Numbered from the stretch's first letter, positions 33,057 to 42,211 are shown. The stretch is DNA of 64,000 nucleotides from Streptomyces fodineus (GCF_001735805.1 NZ_CP017248.1:5580001-5644000), one strand, 5' to 3'. Made by a program: numbers and translations. The notes: generated by a model from the letters alone, not told the origin.

Positions 33057-34501
33057 AGGGGGAGCGGCTGTTCATCGGCGGGCAGTGGGTGGAGCCGGAC
33101 GGCGGGCACTACCCGGTGACCGACCCGGCCACCGAGGAGACCGTCGGCTGGGCGCCGGAGGCCTCGCCGGAGCAGGTGGGGGCGGCCTGCGCGGCGGCCC
33201 GGGAGGCGTTCGGGACGTGGTCGCGGACCTCGCCCGAGGAGCGGGCGGCGGTGCTGGGCCGGGCCGCGGACATCATCCGGAGCCGTATGGACCCCTACAC
33301 CGAGCTGGCCCGCGCGGAGACCGGCGCGACCACCGGGACCGCTCGGGCCATGCAGGTGGGCGTGGCCACCGCCCGGTTTCGGCGGTACGCGCACGTGGAG
33401 CCCGCCGAGTGGGCGATCCCGCCGCAGATCAACGAGGCCGGGCCGATGGGGAGGGCCGCGGTGATGGGCGCCTTGGCGGTACGGCAGCCCGTCGGGGTCG
33501 TCACCTGCATCACCTCCTACAACAACCCGTGGGCCAACCCGGCCGGCAAGGTCGCGCCCGCCCTGGCCATGGGCAACACGGTGGTGGTGAAGCCCGCGCC
33601 GCAGGATCCGCTGTCCGTCTACCGGATGGCCGAGGCGCTGGAAGCGGCGGGGGCGCCACCGGGGGTGGTGAACGTCGTCTCCGGGCGTGCCACGGACGTC
33701 GGTGAGGCCGCCGTCGCGTCCCCCGACGTCGACATGGTCAGCTTCACCGGGTCCACGGCCGTCGGCCTGCGGATCGCCGAGGTGTGCGGGCGGGACATGA
33801 AACGCCAGCTGATGGAGCTGGGCGGGAAGGGCGCGGCGCTCGTGTTCGACGACGCGGACGTGGGCTCCGCCGTCGCCGGTATCGGTACGACCTTCTCCTT
33901 CTACAGCGGACAGATCTGCACGGCACCGACACGGGTGCTGGTCCAGCGCGGGGTGTACGAGCGGCTGGTGGAGCAACTGGCCGGGTATGCCGGGCGGTTG
34001 AAGGTCGGGGATCCGCGGGAGGCGGACACGGTCGTCGGGCCGGTGATCTCGGGCGAGCACCGGGCGCGGGTCGAGTCGTACACCGAACTGGGCCGGAAGG
34101 AGGGCGCGTCAGTGGTCGCCGGCGGCGAACGGCCGCCCCTGGAGCGGGGTTTCTACGTCTGCCCCACCCTCCTCGCCGACTGCACCAACGACATGCGGGT
34201 GGCCCGGGAGGAGATCTTCGGGCCGGTGGTCGCGGTGATCCCCTTCGACGAGGAGGACGAGGGCGTGACCCTCGCCAACGACTCCGAGTACGGGCTGATC
34301 GACTACGTCTGGTCCGCAGACGTGGCCAGAGCCTTCCGGGTGGCCCGGCAGCTGCGCGCCGGGGGAGTCGGCATCAATACGGTGGGGCGCAACATGGAGG
34401 CGCCGTTCGGGGGGTTCAAGAAGAGCGGGGTGGGCCGGGACGTGGGGTCGTACGCGCTGCACGCGTACAGCGAGGTGCAGGCGATCGTGTGGCCGGGGTG
34501 A
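33053..34501 (+). CDS. Aldehyde dehydrogenase family protein
   Basis: 482 residues. NAD(P)-dependent ALDH motifs: cofactor site ALAMGNTVVVKPAPQDPLSV, FTGSTAVGLRIAEVCG, catalytic Glu in MELGGKGAALVFDDAD and nucleophile Cys in SGQICTAPTRVLV. YGLIDYVWSADVARAFRVAR and EAPFGGFKKSGVGRD complete the C-terminal part. It oxidises an aldehyde to an acid. The GTG at 33053 overlaps the amidohydrolase stop, and it ends the operon. The downstream gene is on the opposite strand. Confidence 0.9.
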   Translation: MKGERLFIGGQWVEPDGGHYPVTDPATEETVGWAPEASPEQVGAACAAAREAFGTWSRTSPEERAAVLGRAADIIRSRMDPYTELARAETGATTGTARAMQVGVATARFRRYAHVEPAEWAIPPQINEAGPMGRAAVMGALAVRQPVGVVTCITSYNNPWANPAGKVAPALAMGNTVVVKPAPQDPLSVYRMAEALEAAGAPPGVVNVVSGRATDVGEAAVASPDVDMVSFTGSTAVGLRIAEVCGRDMKRQLMELGGKGAALVFDDADVGSAVAGIGTTFSFYSGQICTAPTRVLVQRGVYERLVEQLAGYAGRLKVGDPREADTVVGPVISGEHRARVESYTELGRKEGASVVAGGERPPLERGFYVCPTLLADCTNDMRVAREEIFGPVVAVIPFDEEDEGVTLANDSEYGLIDYVWSADVARAFRVARQLRAGGVGINTVGRNMEAPFGGFKKSGVGRDVGSYALHAYSEVQAIVWPG

Positions 34502-34550
34502 GGGGGCGCCGCCCGGCCGGAGGCCGGCTTCACGCCCGCGCCTTCCCCGC

Positions 34551-34946
34551 TCAGTCCTCCAGGTCCACCCGCACCGTGAGCAGGTCGGTGCCGAACGCCC
34601 GTACCGCCGCGCTGTTGAAGCGGGGCAGTGCGCGCAGGCGGGCCAGCGGGTCGTCGTCGGGAAGGAGATGGGCGGTGCCGTGGTGCCAGCGGCCGGCTAG
34701 GCGGACGCGGACCCTCGGGTCGGCCTGGATGTTGCGGACGTACTGGGACTTGTAGCCGAACTCGGAGACCAGCCAGAAGGAGTCGCCGGCCTTGCGGCCG
34801 CCCACCGGCGTCTGCCGGGGCAGGCCGGAACTGCGGCCCGTCGTCTCCAGGAGGGTCTGGAACGGCAGCCGCCGGTTGAGCGGGTTGGCGATGTGCCGTT
34901 GGAAGGCCGTCACCACACGGTGCTTGCGGTCTGCGGGGGCTGACAT
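34551..34946 (-). CDS. Nitroreductase-family deazaflavin-dependent oxidoreductase, Ddn-like
   Basis: 131 residues, shorter than the 12035 paralogue and lacking its N-terminal helix. The split-barrel signature reads LLETTGRSSGLPRQTPVGGR, then GDSFWLVSEFGYKSQYVRNI and DPRVRVRLAGRWHHGTAHLL. The family uses F420H2. It converges on the aldehyde dehydrogenase. The region upstream of its start shows no CTGAC-N5-GTCAG site, so it may not belong to the regulon. Confidence 0.84.
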   Translation of the reverse strand: MSAPADRKHRVVTAFQRHIANPLNRRLPFQTLLETTGRSSGLPRQTPVGGRKAGDSFWLVSEFGYKSQYVRNIQADPRVRVRLAGRWHHGTAHLLPDDDPLARLRALPRFNSAAVRAFGTDLLTVRVDLED

Positions 34947-35092
34947 GGCGGTCGCTCTCCTGGTCTGCCGGCACGGCGTCGCGGCGGGGACGGTGTGTCG
35001 GCTCGGTGCGGGGCGTGTGACCTCCGGACTGTGCGCCGGCTGTCGCGTGCTAGCGTCCCCCGCGGTCGTGATCTTTTCAACGGGGGAGCCTG

Positions 35093-35509
35093 ATGGGCGC
35101 GTCTTCGGACGGCTGCACGGTCCCGGTCGACGTCAAGGGCAAGGACGGCGCCCACGCGATGACCGTCATCGCCCAGCAGGGCGACAAGCTGCAGATCTAC
35201 AACCCCTGTCGCTCGACGACCTGGGTCGGCGAGAACGACTTCGTCAACGGACACATGAGCAAGGCAGCGGACAGTGGACTCGACGACGCGTACAGCGTGT
35301 ACCTCCCGACGGCGAAGCAGGCGGGGCCTTCGGCATCGGGGCAGGGCGGCGGGCGGCGCCGTCGCGGCGGTCGCGCTGCTCACGCTCGTCGCCGGCTGCG
35401 GGTCGGGCGAGCCCGCCCCCGTCGCGCACCCCACCGACGAACCCCGCATCACCGCGAAGGCCGGGGAGCGCTTCACGCTCACCGTCCACGAGAACGCCTC
35501 CACCCGTGA
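35093..35509 (+). pseudogene. Remnant of a calpain/papain-like cysteine protease C-terminus
   Basis: The first ~75 codons look like real protein: DGAHAMTVIAQQGDKLQIYN followed by TTWVGENDF resembles the His and Asn regions of calpain-type proteases (HAxxV ... NPWG), but here NPWG reads NPCR and no catalytic-Cys domain lies upstream. After about base 35320 the frame turns into Arg-rich sequence lying over the next gene's signal region. A good ribosome-binding site (GGGGGAG) precedes the ATG, so a short product may still be made. I read it as a truncated, probably frameshifted relic. A diverged intact small protein is the alternative. Confidence 0.45.
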
Positions 35510-35792
35510 GCACTGGTACCTGTCCGATCCCAGGCCCGACGCCCACGTGGTCCGCGAGCGCGGGCAGCATGGCACCTCGGACTCCGGCGACAGGCATCTG
35601 GACGGCGGCGGCAGCAGCCTCACCTTCACCTTCGAGGCCACCGGCAAGGGCAGCACCCGGATCGTACTGACCCACTGCACGTTCGCCACCACCTGCGACG
35701 AGGACGGCGGCGGCACCCCGGCCCCGGCGCCGACCGCACCGTACCGGCAGTCCGCGCCGAAGCGCGTCACGTACACCGTCACCGTCCGCTGA
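35274..35792 (+). CDS. Chagasin-like (inhibitor family I42) lipoprotein
   Basis: 172 residues. An Arg-rich leader and hydrophobic VAAVALLTLVAGC form a lipoprotein signal (lipobox LVAGC). The mature domain matches chagasin inhibitors: KAGERFTLTVHENASTREHW corresponds to the loop normally GxFxLxLxENPTTGYxW, and GGGSSLTFTFEATGKGSTRI is the later strand region. Such proteins block papain-like cysteine proteases outside the cell. The NPTTGY element is altered to NASTREH, so affinity may differ. The start (GTG 35274) lies inside the upstream remnant of a cysteine-protease-like gene, an arrangement suggesting an ancestral protease-inhibitor pair. Confidence 0.68.
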   Translation: MDSTTRTACTSRRRSRRGLRHRGRAAGGAVAAVALLTLVAGCGSGEPAPVAHPTDEPRITAKAGERFTLTVHENASTREHWYLSDPRPDAHVVRERGQHGTSDSGDRHLDGGGSSLTFTFEATGKGSTRIVLTHCTFATTCDEDGGGTPAPAPTAPYRQSAPKRVTYTVTVR

Positions 35793-35888
35793 GCCGGCCC
35801 ACACCACCGCCACCGGAACATGAACCCCGTACCGCATCCCCGGACCGCACCGACGACGAGCTGTAGTTGCCCAAGAGGTGCTTCGGGG

Positions 35889-36449
35889 TCACCGGGCCAC
35901 CTGTGCGGCCTTCGCCTGGACGTGGGCGACGTAGCGGACGGTGAAGACCATCGGGACGACGAAGCCGGCGATCTGGACGACGGTCGCGGGCGTCGAGTGG
36001 GCGTTGCCGGAGTGGGCCAGCACGGCGAGGACGACGGCGGTCACCACGAAGGCGGCGGTCCACACGGCGGTGATGACGACGTTGACCCGGACGAAGGGCT
36101 TCAGTTCCCAGTACTCGCGCGGGGTGGTGCGCTTGGCGATGCCCAGAGTGAAGGGCCGGCCGGCGGCCAGCGAGAGGCCGGCGATGACGGCGAGGGTGCC
36201 GGAGGAGAGGGCGGCGGAGTAGTCGTGCACGCCCGAGTGCGGGTCGGCGAAGGCGATGGCCGCGAGCACGGCGAAGAAGACCGCCGAGCCGGCCTCGATC
36301 ACGAGGGCGTCGAAGCCGGCCCCGGCCCGCCTCTGCTGCCCGATGATCCCCACGGCCACCACCAGGGCGGCCAGGGCGCCCCACTGCCAGTCACCCGAGG
36401 GGATGACGGCGAAGACGATCCACGGCAAGAACGTGCGCAGGTACGACAT
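35889..36449 (-). CDS. Multi-pass membrane protein paired with PadR, unknown function
   Basis: 186 residues with about six hydrophobic segments (near 8-15, 22-36, 48-68, 78-98, 120-143 and 155-175). No catalytic motif. ATG 36449 has GGGGGAA upstream; longer frames would run into the promoter. It is divergent from a PadR regulator, with two copies of GACATGTC between them, so it is most likely the regulated target. The product could be a small transporter or sensor, but nothing in the sequence identifies a ligand. Confidence 0.75.
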   Translation of the reverse strand: MSYLRTFLPWIVFAVIPSGDWQWGALAALVVAVGIIGQQRRAGAGFDALVIEAGSAVFFAVLAAIAFADPHSGVHDYSAALSSGTLAVIAGLSLAAGRPFTLGIAKRTTPREYWELKPFVRVNVVITAVWTAAFVVTAVVLAVLAHSGNAHSTPATVVQIAGFVVPMVFTVRYVAHVQAKAAQVAR

Positions 36450-36490
36450 GGGATTCCCCCGGTCCGTCGGAGTCTTTGGGTTCCTGTTTC

Positions 36491-36527
36491 GACATGTCAA
36501 AAGTAGAAGGTTGGTATTCGACATGTC
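36491..36527. promoter_or_regulatory. Paired GACATGTC palindromes, candidate PadR operator
   Basis: GACATGTC at 36491-36498 and 36520-36527, 29 bp apart, both within TCGACATGTCA. They lie between PadR and the divergent membrane-protein gene and fit the ATGT/ACAT core recognised by many PadR proteins. Confidence 0.6.
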
Positions 36528-36551
36528 AACATTGGAAGGTAGGGTGAGGGT

Positions 36552-37064
36552 ATGAGCCTCAAACACGCACTGCTCGGTCTGCTCTCGGACCGCCGCGCCA
36601 GTGGCTACGACCTGCTGAAGACGTTCGAGACCTCACTGGCCAACGTCTGGCCGGCGACCCAGAGCCAGATCTACACCGAGCTGACCAAGCTGGCCGGCTC
36701 CGGGCTGATCGCGGTGGCCGCCGAGGGCCCGCGCGGCCGCAAGGAGTACGAGATCACCGACGAGGGCATGGCGGAGCTGCGCCACTGGCTGACCGAGGTC
36801 GCACCCCAGCCCGTCAACCGCAGCGACGTCCTGCTGCGCGTCTTCTTCCTCGGCGTGCTCACTCCCGAGCAGGCGCGCGCCTATCTGACCGACCTGATGG
36901 AGATGTCCCAGTCGGGATACGAGCAGCTGCGCCGGCTCGCCGACTCCATCGACTGGGACGAGGGCAACCTCTCCGTCTACGGCCGCATCGCGCTGGAGTA
37001 CGGCCTGCGCTTCAACGCGATGCGGCGGGAGTGGGCCGAGTGGGCGGCCGGGCAGCTCAGCTGA
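36552..37064 (+). CDS. PadR-family transcriptional regulator
   Basis: 170 residues. The winged helix is typical: LKHALLGLLSDRRASGYDLL at the start, QSQIYTELTKLAGSGLI, and the wing GRKEYEITDEGMAEL. The C-terminal coiled region (Vir-type) contains VLLRVFFLGVLTPEQARAYL. PadR regulators usually repress an adjacent membrane or detoxification gene, here the divergent 35889-36449. The 3' end overlaps the converging PHP hydrolase gene by eight bases. Confidence 0.9.
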   Translation: MSLKHALLGLLSDRRASGYDLLKTFETSLANVWPATQSQIYTELTKLAGSGLIAVAAEGPRGRKEYEITDEGMAELRHWLTEVAPQPVNRSDVLLRVFFLGVLTPEQARAYLTDLMEMSQSGYEQLRRLADSIDWDEGNLSVYGRIALEYGLRFNAMRREWAEWAAGQLS

Positions 37065-38574
37065 CCCCGAGGAAGATCGGGTTGGTGAAGGCGGCCAGCG
37101 CCCCCGGCACCGGCCCGGCCGCCGTCTCGTGCCGCAACTCGGCGCGTACGTAGGCCGCGTAGGCGGAGGTCGTGCGCCACTCGACCGTGCCGGTGCCCGC
37201 CACCGGCAGCGGATCGCTGGTGAACAGCACGCCCTGGTCGGTGACGAACCGCACCGAGCAGCGCGGGGCGCCCGAGACCTCCAGCCGGACGGTCACGGGG
37301 GTGTCGGCGTCCACCTCCAGCCGCTCGCCGATGCCCGCCTGCTGCCCGCGCCCGCCGGTCACCGTGAAGGCGAGGGTCACGTTCTTCGACTCGGCCACGT
37401 AACTGCGTCCCGCGCGGATGCCCTCCTGGATCGCCTCCCGGGTCAGGTCGTCGGCGAGGACGACCGTCTGGGGCGAGCCGACCGTGTCCGGGTCGCGGTG
37501 GGCGTCGCTGTTGCCCATCGCCGGGAGCCAGGCCCGCCTCTGGCGCACGGAGGCGACGAGCCGGTTGTCCCAGTCGGCCAGCGTCACCTCGTCGTCCGGG
37601 GTGTACGGCCCGTTCCACACCTCCACGGCGTCCGCCTCGCCGAAACCGAACTTCCAGCCGCAGCCGACGCAGGTGGCGTGCGGGTGGGCGGGCACGACCA
37701 GGCCGCCGGCGTGGCGGATGTCCCGTGCGAAGCGGGCCCAGCGGTTGTCCCGGGCCCGGTAGCGCCAGTCCACGAACGTGCCGGGATCGGTGCCGAGCGC
37801 CACCACGTGGCCGTTCCGCGTGGTGACCTCCTCGCCGAGCATGATCAGCAGGTCGTCGCCCGCCTGGTCGGCCCAGTGGGGGTGGGCGGAATGGGTGTTG
37901 TGGTCCGAGGAGTTGATGAAGTCCAGGCCCGCCGCCCGCGCGAGGGCCGCGATCTCGGCCGGGGTCCGGCGGCCGTCGGAGTACCAGGAGTGCAGGTGGC
38001 AGTCGCCCCGGTACCAGGCCCGGCCCCGCCCCTTCGCCCGGGAGGGCGGATACACCGGCCTCGGGGTCTCGCCCGCCTCCCCGTAGGTCAGCGTGATCGT
38101 CAGCTCGTACGTCAGGCCCTGCGGCGCCACCGTGTAGGGGCCCAGCGCGACGTACCAGGTGCCCTGCCGTACCGGGCCGGGGACGTAGCCCGGCGTCGCG
38201 TCGTCGGCGCGGACGAAGAACTCCGTGCGGGCGCCGCCCGACCAGCCGCGGAAGCCCCGGCCGCCCAGCTCGGTGCCGTGCTCGTCGAAGAGGCCGATGT
38301 CGAGTGCGTTGCCCTGCGTGCCGGCCGGCACCGAGGGCCTGTCGTAGGTGTAGGAGACCTTGATCTCCCGTACGCCGGCGGGGACTTCGACCGGTACGTA
38401 CACGAAGTCGGGGGAGCCGGGCGGCAGGGTGCCGCCCACCGTCCGGGTCTCCTGCTGCTGACCGTCCGCCGCTGCGAAGCTCACGCCTCCCAACGTAAGG
38501 GCAGCGGCGGCGCCCGTCACGAACAGCGCGCGTCTGCCGATGCCCGGTGCCTGATCCTGCGCGTCTTCACCCAT
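37057..38574 (-). CDS. Exported PHP-domain metallohydrolase (CehA/McbA family)
   Basis: 505 residues. A signal region with ALFVTGAAAALTLGGVSFAA follows GRRAL, so Tat export is possible. An N-terminal beta-rich domain precedes the PHP domain: YRGDCHLHSWYSDGRRTPAE (HxH), DFINSSDHNTHSAH, LGEEVTTRNGHVVALG, VVPAHPHATCVGCG and GNSDAHRD. These metal ligands are characteristic of CehA/McbA hydrolases, which cleave esters or phosphate esters. A C-terminal beta-sandwich completes it. ATG 38574 was chosen over GTG 38583, both with weak ribosome-binding sites. Confidence 0.86.
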   Translation of the reverse strand: MGEDAQDQAPGIGRRALFVTGAAAALTLGGVSFAAADGQQQETRTVGGTLPPGSPDFVYVPVEVPAGVREIKVSYTYDRPSVPAGTQGNALDIGLFDEHGTELGGRGFRGWSGGARTEFFVRADDATPGYVPGPVRQGTWYVALGPYTVAPQGLTYELTITLTYGEAGETPRPVYPPSRAKGRGRAWYRGDCHLHSWYSDGRRTPAEIAALARAAGLDFINSSDHNTHSAHPHWADQAGDDLLIMLGEEVTTRNGHVVALGTDPGTFVDWRYRARDNRWARFARDIRHAGGLVVPAHPHATCVGCGWKFGFGEADAVEVWNGPYTPDDEVTLADWDNRLVASVRQRRAWLPAMGNSDAHRDPDTVGSPQTVVLADDLTREAIQEGIRAGRSYVAESKNVTLAFTVTGGRGQQAGIGERLEVDADTPVTVRLEVSGAPRCSVRFVTDQGVLFTSDPLPVAGTGTVEWRTTSAYAAYVRAELRHETAAGPVPGALAAFTNPIFLGVS

Positions 38575-38730
38575 GGTGGGCACTGTGCCATCCGGGCGTG
38601 AACTCCCGTGGAAGAAAAGGGGATTGGCGTCCGACGGTACGTCATGTTCGCGACATCACGTGCCGTCGGTACAGGGCAGTGCCGACCGGTCGGTATGGGC
38701 ACCGGAACTCCGGCCGGGTACAGATGGGTC

Positions 38731-39576
38731 ATGCGTATCGCCGTCACCATCTTCCTCACCGATGAGACCATCACGCCGGTGCGACTCGCCCGCGAACTCG
38801 AAGAACGCGGCTACGCCGGCCTCTACCTCCCCGAACACACCCACATCCCCGTGGAACGGGCGACGCCGTACCCCGCCGGCGGCGACCTGCCCCGCGAGTA
38901 CGGCCGTACCCTCGACCCCTTCGTGGCCCTCGGCCAGGCGGCGGCCGTCACCGAACGCCTCGGCCTCGGCACCGGCATCACCCTCCCCGCCCAGCACGAC
39001 CCCATCGCCCTGGCCAAGCAGATCGCCACCCTGGACCACCTCTCCGGCGGCCGTTTCACGCTCGGCCTCGGCTACGGCTGGAACGTGGAGGAGGCCGCCG
39101 ACCACGGCGTGGCGTGGCGCACCCGCCGGGAACTGGTCCGGGACCGGGTGCGGCTCATGCAGGCGCTGTGGTCCGGGGAACCGACGGCCTACGACGGTGA
39201 GTTCGGGAGCGTACGCGCCAGCCACGCCCACCCCAAGCCGGCGCAGAAGCCGCGCGGCCGGGTCGTCGGACCGCGCACGCTCGTCGGCGGCACCGCCGGG
39301 CCGCGGCTGTTCGCGCACATCGCCGAGTACGCCGACGGCTGGCTGCCGATCGGCGGCCGGGGCCTCACCGAGTCCCTGCCGGTGCTGCGCTCGGCCTGGG
39401 TGGAGGCGGGCCGCGACCCGGCCGCGCTCCAGATCGTCCCGTACGCGGTCCTGCCCACGCCCGGCAAGCTGGCCCACTACGCGGACCTGGGCATCGAGGA
39501 GGTCGTCCTGCAGTTGCCGCCGGCGGGGGAGGGAGAAGTGCTGGGGGTGCTGGACGAGTACGGGAGTCACCTGTAG
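38731..39576 (+). CDS. LLM-class F420-dependent oxidoreductase
   Basis: 281 residues. MRIAVTIFLTDETITPVRLA, LYLPEHTHIP, LGTGITLPAQHDPIALAKQI, TLDHLSGGRFTLGLGYGWNV and ADGWLPIGGRGL are typical of the F420-dependent LLM subgroup. It lies 49 bases upstream of fbiC on the same strand, the gene for the deazaflavin core of F420, which supports F420 as cofactor. No palindromic operator of the catabolic type is present, so it may belong with F420 metabolism rather than with that regulon. Confidence 0.88.
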   Translation: MRIAVTIFLTDETITPVRLARELEERGYAGLYLPEHTHIPVERATPYPAGGDLPREYGRTLDPFVALGQAAAVTERLGLGTGITLPAQHDPIALAKQIATLDHLSGGRFTLGLGYGWNVEEAADHGVAWRTRRELVRDRVRLMQALWSGEPTAYDGEFGSVRASHAHPKPAQKPRGRVVGPRTLVGGTAGPRLFAHIAEYADGWLPIGGRGLTESLPVLRSAWVEAGRDPAALQIVPYAVLPTPGKLAHYADLGIEEVVLQLPPAGEGEVLGVLDEYGSHL

Positions 39577-39625
39577 GCCGAGCGGGAGCCATCTTCCGTA
39601 ATCACCCCGAACGTATGCTCAAGGG

Positions 39626-42211
39626 ATGACGACTTCCGCGACTTCTGGAACCGGCCCGACCGAGAACTCCATGCGTCGCGCTCTCAAACGCGCCCGTGAC
39701 GGCGTCGCCCTCGACGTCGCCGAGGCGGCGGTGCTGCTCCAGGCCCGCGGCCAGGACCTGACCGACCTCGCCGCGTCCGCCGCCCGGGTGCGCGACGCGG
39801 GTCTCGAACAGGCGGGCCGCCCCGGCGTCATCACGTACTCGAAGAGCGTCTTCATCCCCCTGACCCGGCTGTGCCGGGACAAGTGCCACTACTGCACCTT
39901 CGTCACGGTCCCCGGCAAGCTGCGCCGGGCCGGCCAGGGGATGTTCATGTCCCCGGACGAGGTGCTGGACATCGCCCGCAAGGGCGCCGCCCTCGGCTGC
40001 AAGGAAGCCCTGATCACCCTCGGCGACAAGCCGGAGGACCGCTGGCCCGAGGCGCGCGAGTGGCTCGACGCGCACGGGTACGACGACACCATCGCCTACG
40101 TCCGTGCCATCTCCATCCGCATCCTGGAGGAGACGGGCCTGCTGCCCCACCTCAACCCCGGCGTGCTGACCTGGACGGACTTCCAGCGGCTCAAGCCGGT
40201 CGCGCCCTCCATGGGCATGATGCTGGAGACCACCGCCACCCGCCTGTGGTCGGAGCCCGGCGGCCCCCACCACGGCTCCCCGGACAAGGAACCCGCCGTA
40301 CGGCTGCGGGTGTTGGAGGACGCCGGCCGCTCCTCCGTGCCCTTCACCTCCGGTCTGCTGATCGGCATCGGCGAGACGTACGAGGAGCGGGCCGAGTCCC
40401 TCTTCGCCCTTCGCAAGGTCTCCCGCGCCCACCACGGCATCCAGGAACTGATCATCCAGAACTTCCGCGCCAAGCCGGACACGGCGATGCGCGGCATGCC
40501 GGACGCCGAACTGGACGACCTGGTCGCCACGGTCGCCGTCGCCCGGCACCTCATGGGCCCGTCCGCCTGCCTCCAGGCCCCGCCGAACCTGGTCGAGGCC
40601 GAGTACGAGCGCCTGATCGGCGCCGGCATCGACGACTGGGGCGGGGTGTCACCCCTGACCATCGACCACGTCAACCCCGAACGCCCCTGGCCGCAGATCG
40701 AGGAACTCACCGCACGCTCCCGGGCGGCAGGCTTCGAGCTGCGCGAACGCCTCTGCGTCTACCCGGAGTTCGTGCGCCGCGGCGAGCCCTGGCTGGATCC
40801 GCGGCTGCGTCCGCACGTGAGCGCGCTGGCCGACCCCGAGACGGGCCTGGCCCTCCCGGACGCCCCGGTCGAGGGCCGCCCCTGGCAGGAGCCGGAGGAG
40901 GCGTTCACGGCCACCGGCCGCACGGACCTGCACCGCACCATCGACACCGAGGGCCGTACGGGCGACCGGCGCGAGGACTTCGACGAGGTGTACGGCGACT
41001 GGGAGGCGCTGCGCGAGGCGGCCGTACCCGGCATGGCCCCGGAGCGCATCGACACCGACGTCCGCCAGGCCCTGCGGACGGCGGCGGACGACCCGACGAA
41101 GCTCACCGACGCCGAGGCGCTGGCCCTGCTGCACGCGGACGGCCCGGCGCTGGACGCCCTCACGCGCATCGCGGACGGCGTACGCAGGTCGGCGGTCGGC
41201 GACGACGTGACGTACATCGTCACCCGCAACATCAACTTCACCAATGTCTGCTACACCGGCTGCCGCTTCTGCGCCTTCGCCCAGCGCCGTACGGACGCCG
41301 ACGCGTACACGCTCTCGCTGGAGCAGGTGGCGGACCGCGCCCAGCAGGCCTGGGAGGTGGGCGCGGTCGAGGTGTGCATGCAGGGCGGCATCCACCCGGA
41401 CCTGCCCGGGACGGCGTACTTCGACATCGCGAAGGCGGTGAAGGAGCGGGTCCCCGGCATGCACGTCCACGCCTTCTCCCCGATGGAGGTCGTCAACGGC
41501 GCGACGCGCACCGGGATGTCCATCCGCGAGTGGCTGACGGCGGCCAAGGAGGCCGGTCTGGACTCCGTCCCGGGCACGGCGGCGGAGATCCTGGACGACG
41601 AGGTCCGCTGGGTGCTGACCAAGGGCAAGCTGCCGGCGGCCACCTGGATCGAGGTGATCACGACGGCCCACGAGCTGGGCATCCGCTCGTCCTCGACGAT
41701 GATGTACGGCCATGTCGACCAGCCCCGCCACTGGCTGGGCCATCTGCGCACGCTGGCCCGGATCCAGCGGGAGACGGGCGGTTTCACGGAGTTCGTGACG
41801 CTGCCGTTCATCCACACCAACGCGCCGGTGTATCTGGCGGGCATCGCCCGGCCCGGCCCGTCGGCGAGGGACAACAGGGCGGTGACGGCGATGGCCCGTC
41901 TGCTGCTGCATCCCTGGATCCCGAACATCCAGACAAGCTGGGTGAAACTGGGCACGGAGGGCGCGGCGGAGATGCTCCGCTCCGGCGCGAACGACCTGGG
42001 CGGCACGCTGATGGAGGAGACGATCTCCCGGATGGCGGGCTCGTCGTACGGCTCGTACAAGTCGATCCGTGACCTGGTGGCGGTGGCCGAGGCGGCCGGC
42101 CGCCCGGCGAAGCCGCGCACCACGCTCTACGGCGAGGTGTCGCGGGAGCGGCAGCGGGTGGCGGCGGCCTCCGACGGCCACCTGCCGGAACTGTTGCCGG
42201 TCCTGGACTGA
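39626..42211 (+). CDS. fbiC: FbiC, bifunctional FO synthase (CofG-CofH fusion)
   Basis: 861 residues. Two radical-SAM halves are fused, as in actinobacteria. The first (CofG-like) has CRDKCHYCTF with Cys at about residues 83, 87 and 90; the second (CofH-like) has CYTGCRFCAF at about 542, 546 and 549. The enzyme couples 5-amino-6-ribitylaminouracil with tyrosine to form 7,8-didemethyl-8-hydroxy-5-deazariboflavin, the chromophore of F420. The CofH part also shows EVCMQGGIHPDLPGTAYF and FTEFVTLPFIHTNAP. The product supplies the Ddn-like and LLM enzymes in this window. Confidence 0.96.
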   Translation: MTTSATSGTGPTENSMRRALKRARDGVALDVAEAAVLLQARGQDLTDLAASAARVRDAGLEQAGRPGVITYSKSVFIPLTRLCRDKCHYCTFVTVPGKLRRAGQGMFMSPDEVLDIARKGAALGCKEALITLGDKPEDRWPEAREWLDAHGYDDTIAYVRAISIRILEETGLLPHLNPGVLTWTDFQRLKPVAPSMGMMLETTATRLWSEPGGPHHGSPDKEPAVRLRVLEDAGRSSVPFTSGLLIGIGETYEERAESLFALRKVSRAHHGIQELIIQNFRAKPDTAMRGMPDAELDDLVATVAVARHLMGPSACLQAPPNLVEAEYERLIGAGIDDWGGVSPLTIDHVNPERPWPQIEELTARSRAAGFELRERLCVYPEFVRRGEPWLDPRLRPHVSALADPETGLALPDAPVEGRPWQEPEEAFTATGRTDLHRTIDTEGRTGDRREDFDEVYGDWEALREAAVPGMAPERIDTDVRQALRTAADDPTKLTDAEALALLHADGPALDALTRIADGVRRSAVGDDVTYIVTRNINFTNVCYTGCRFCAFAQRRTDADAYTLSLEQVADRAQQAWEVGAVEVCMQGGIHPDLPGTAYFDIAKAVKERVPGMHVHAFSPMEVVNGATRTGMSIREWLTAAKEAGLDSVPGTAAEILDDEVRWVLTKGKLPAATWIEVITTAHELGIRSSSTMMYGHVDQPRHWLGHLRTLARIQRETGGFTEFVTLPFIHTNAPVYLAGIARPGPSARDNRAVTAMARLLLHPWIPNIQTSWVKLGTEGAAEMLRSGANDLGGTLMEETISRMAGSSYGSYKSIRDLVAVAEAAGRPAKPRTTLYGEVSRERQRVAAASDGHLPELLPVLD

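Noticed and set aside
35274..35837. Minus-strand reading frames across the chagasin-like gene
   Set aside because: The plus strand has a lipobox and a recognisable inhibitor domain; the minus-strand translations are low-complexity.
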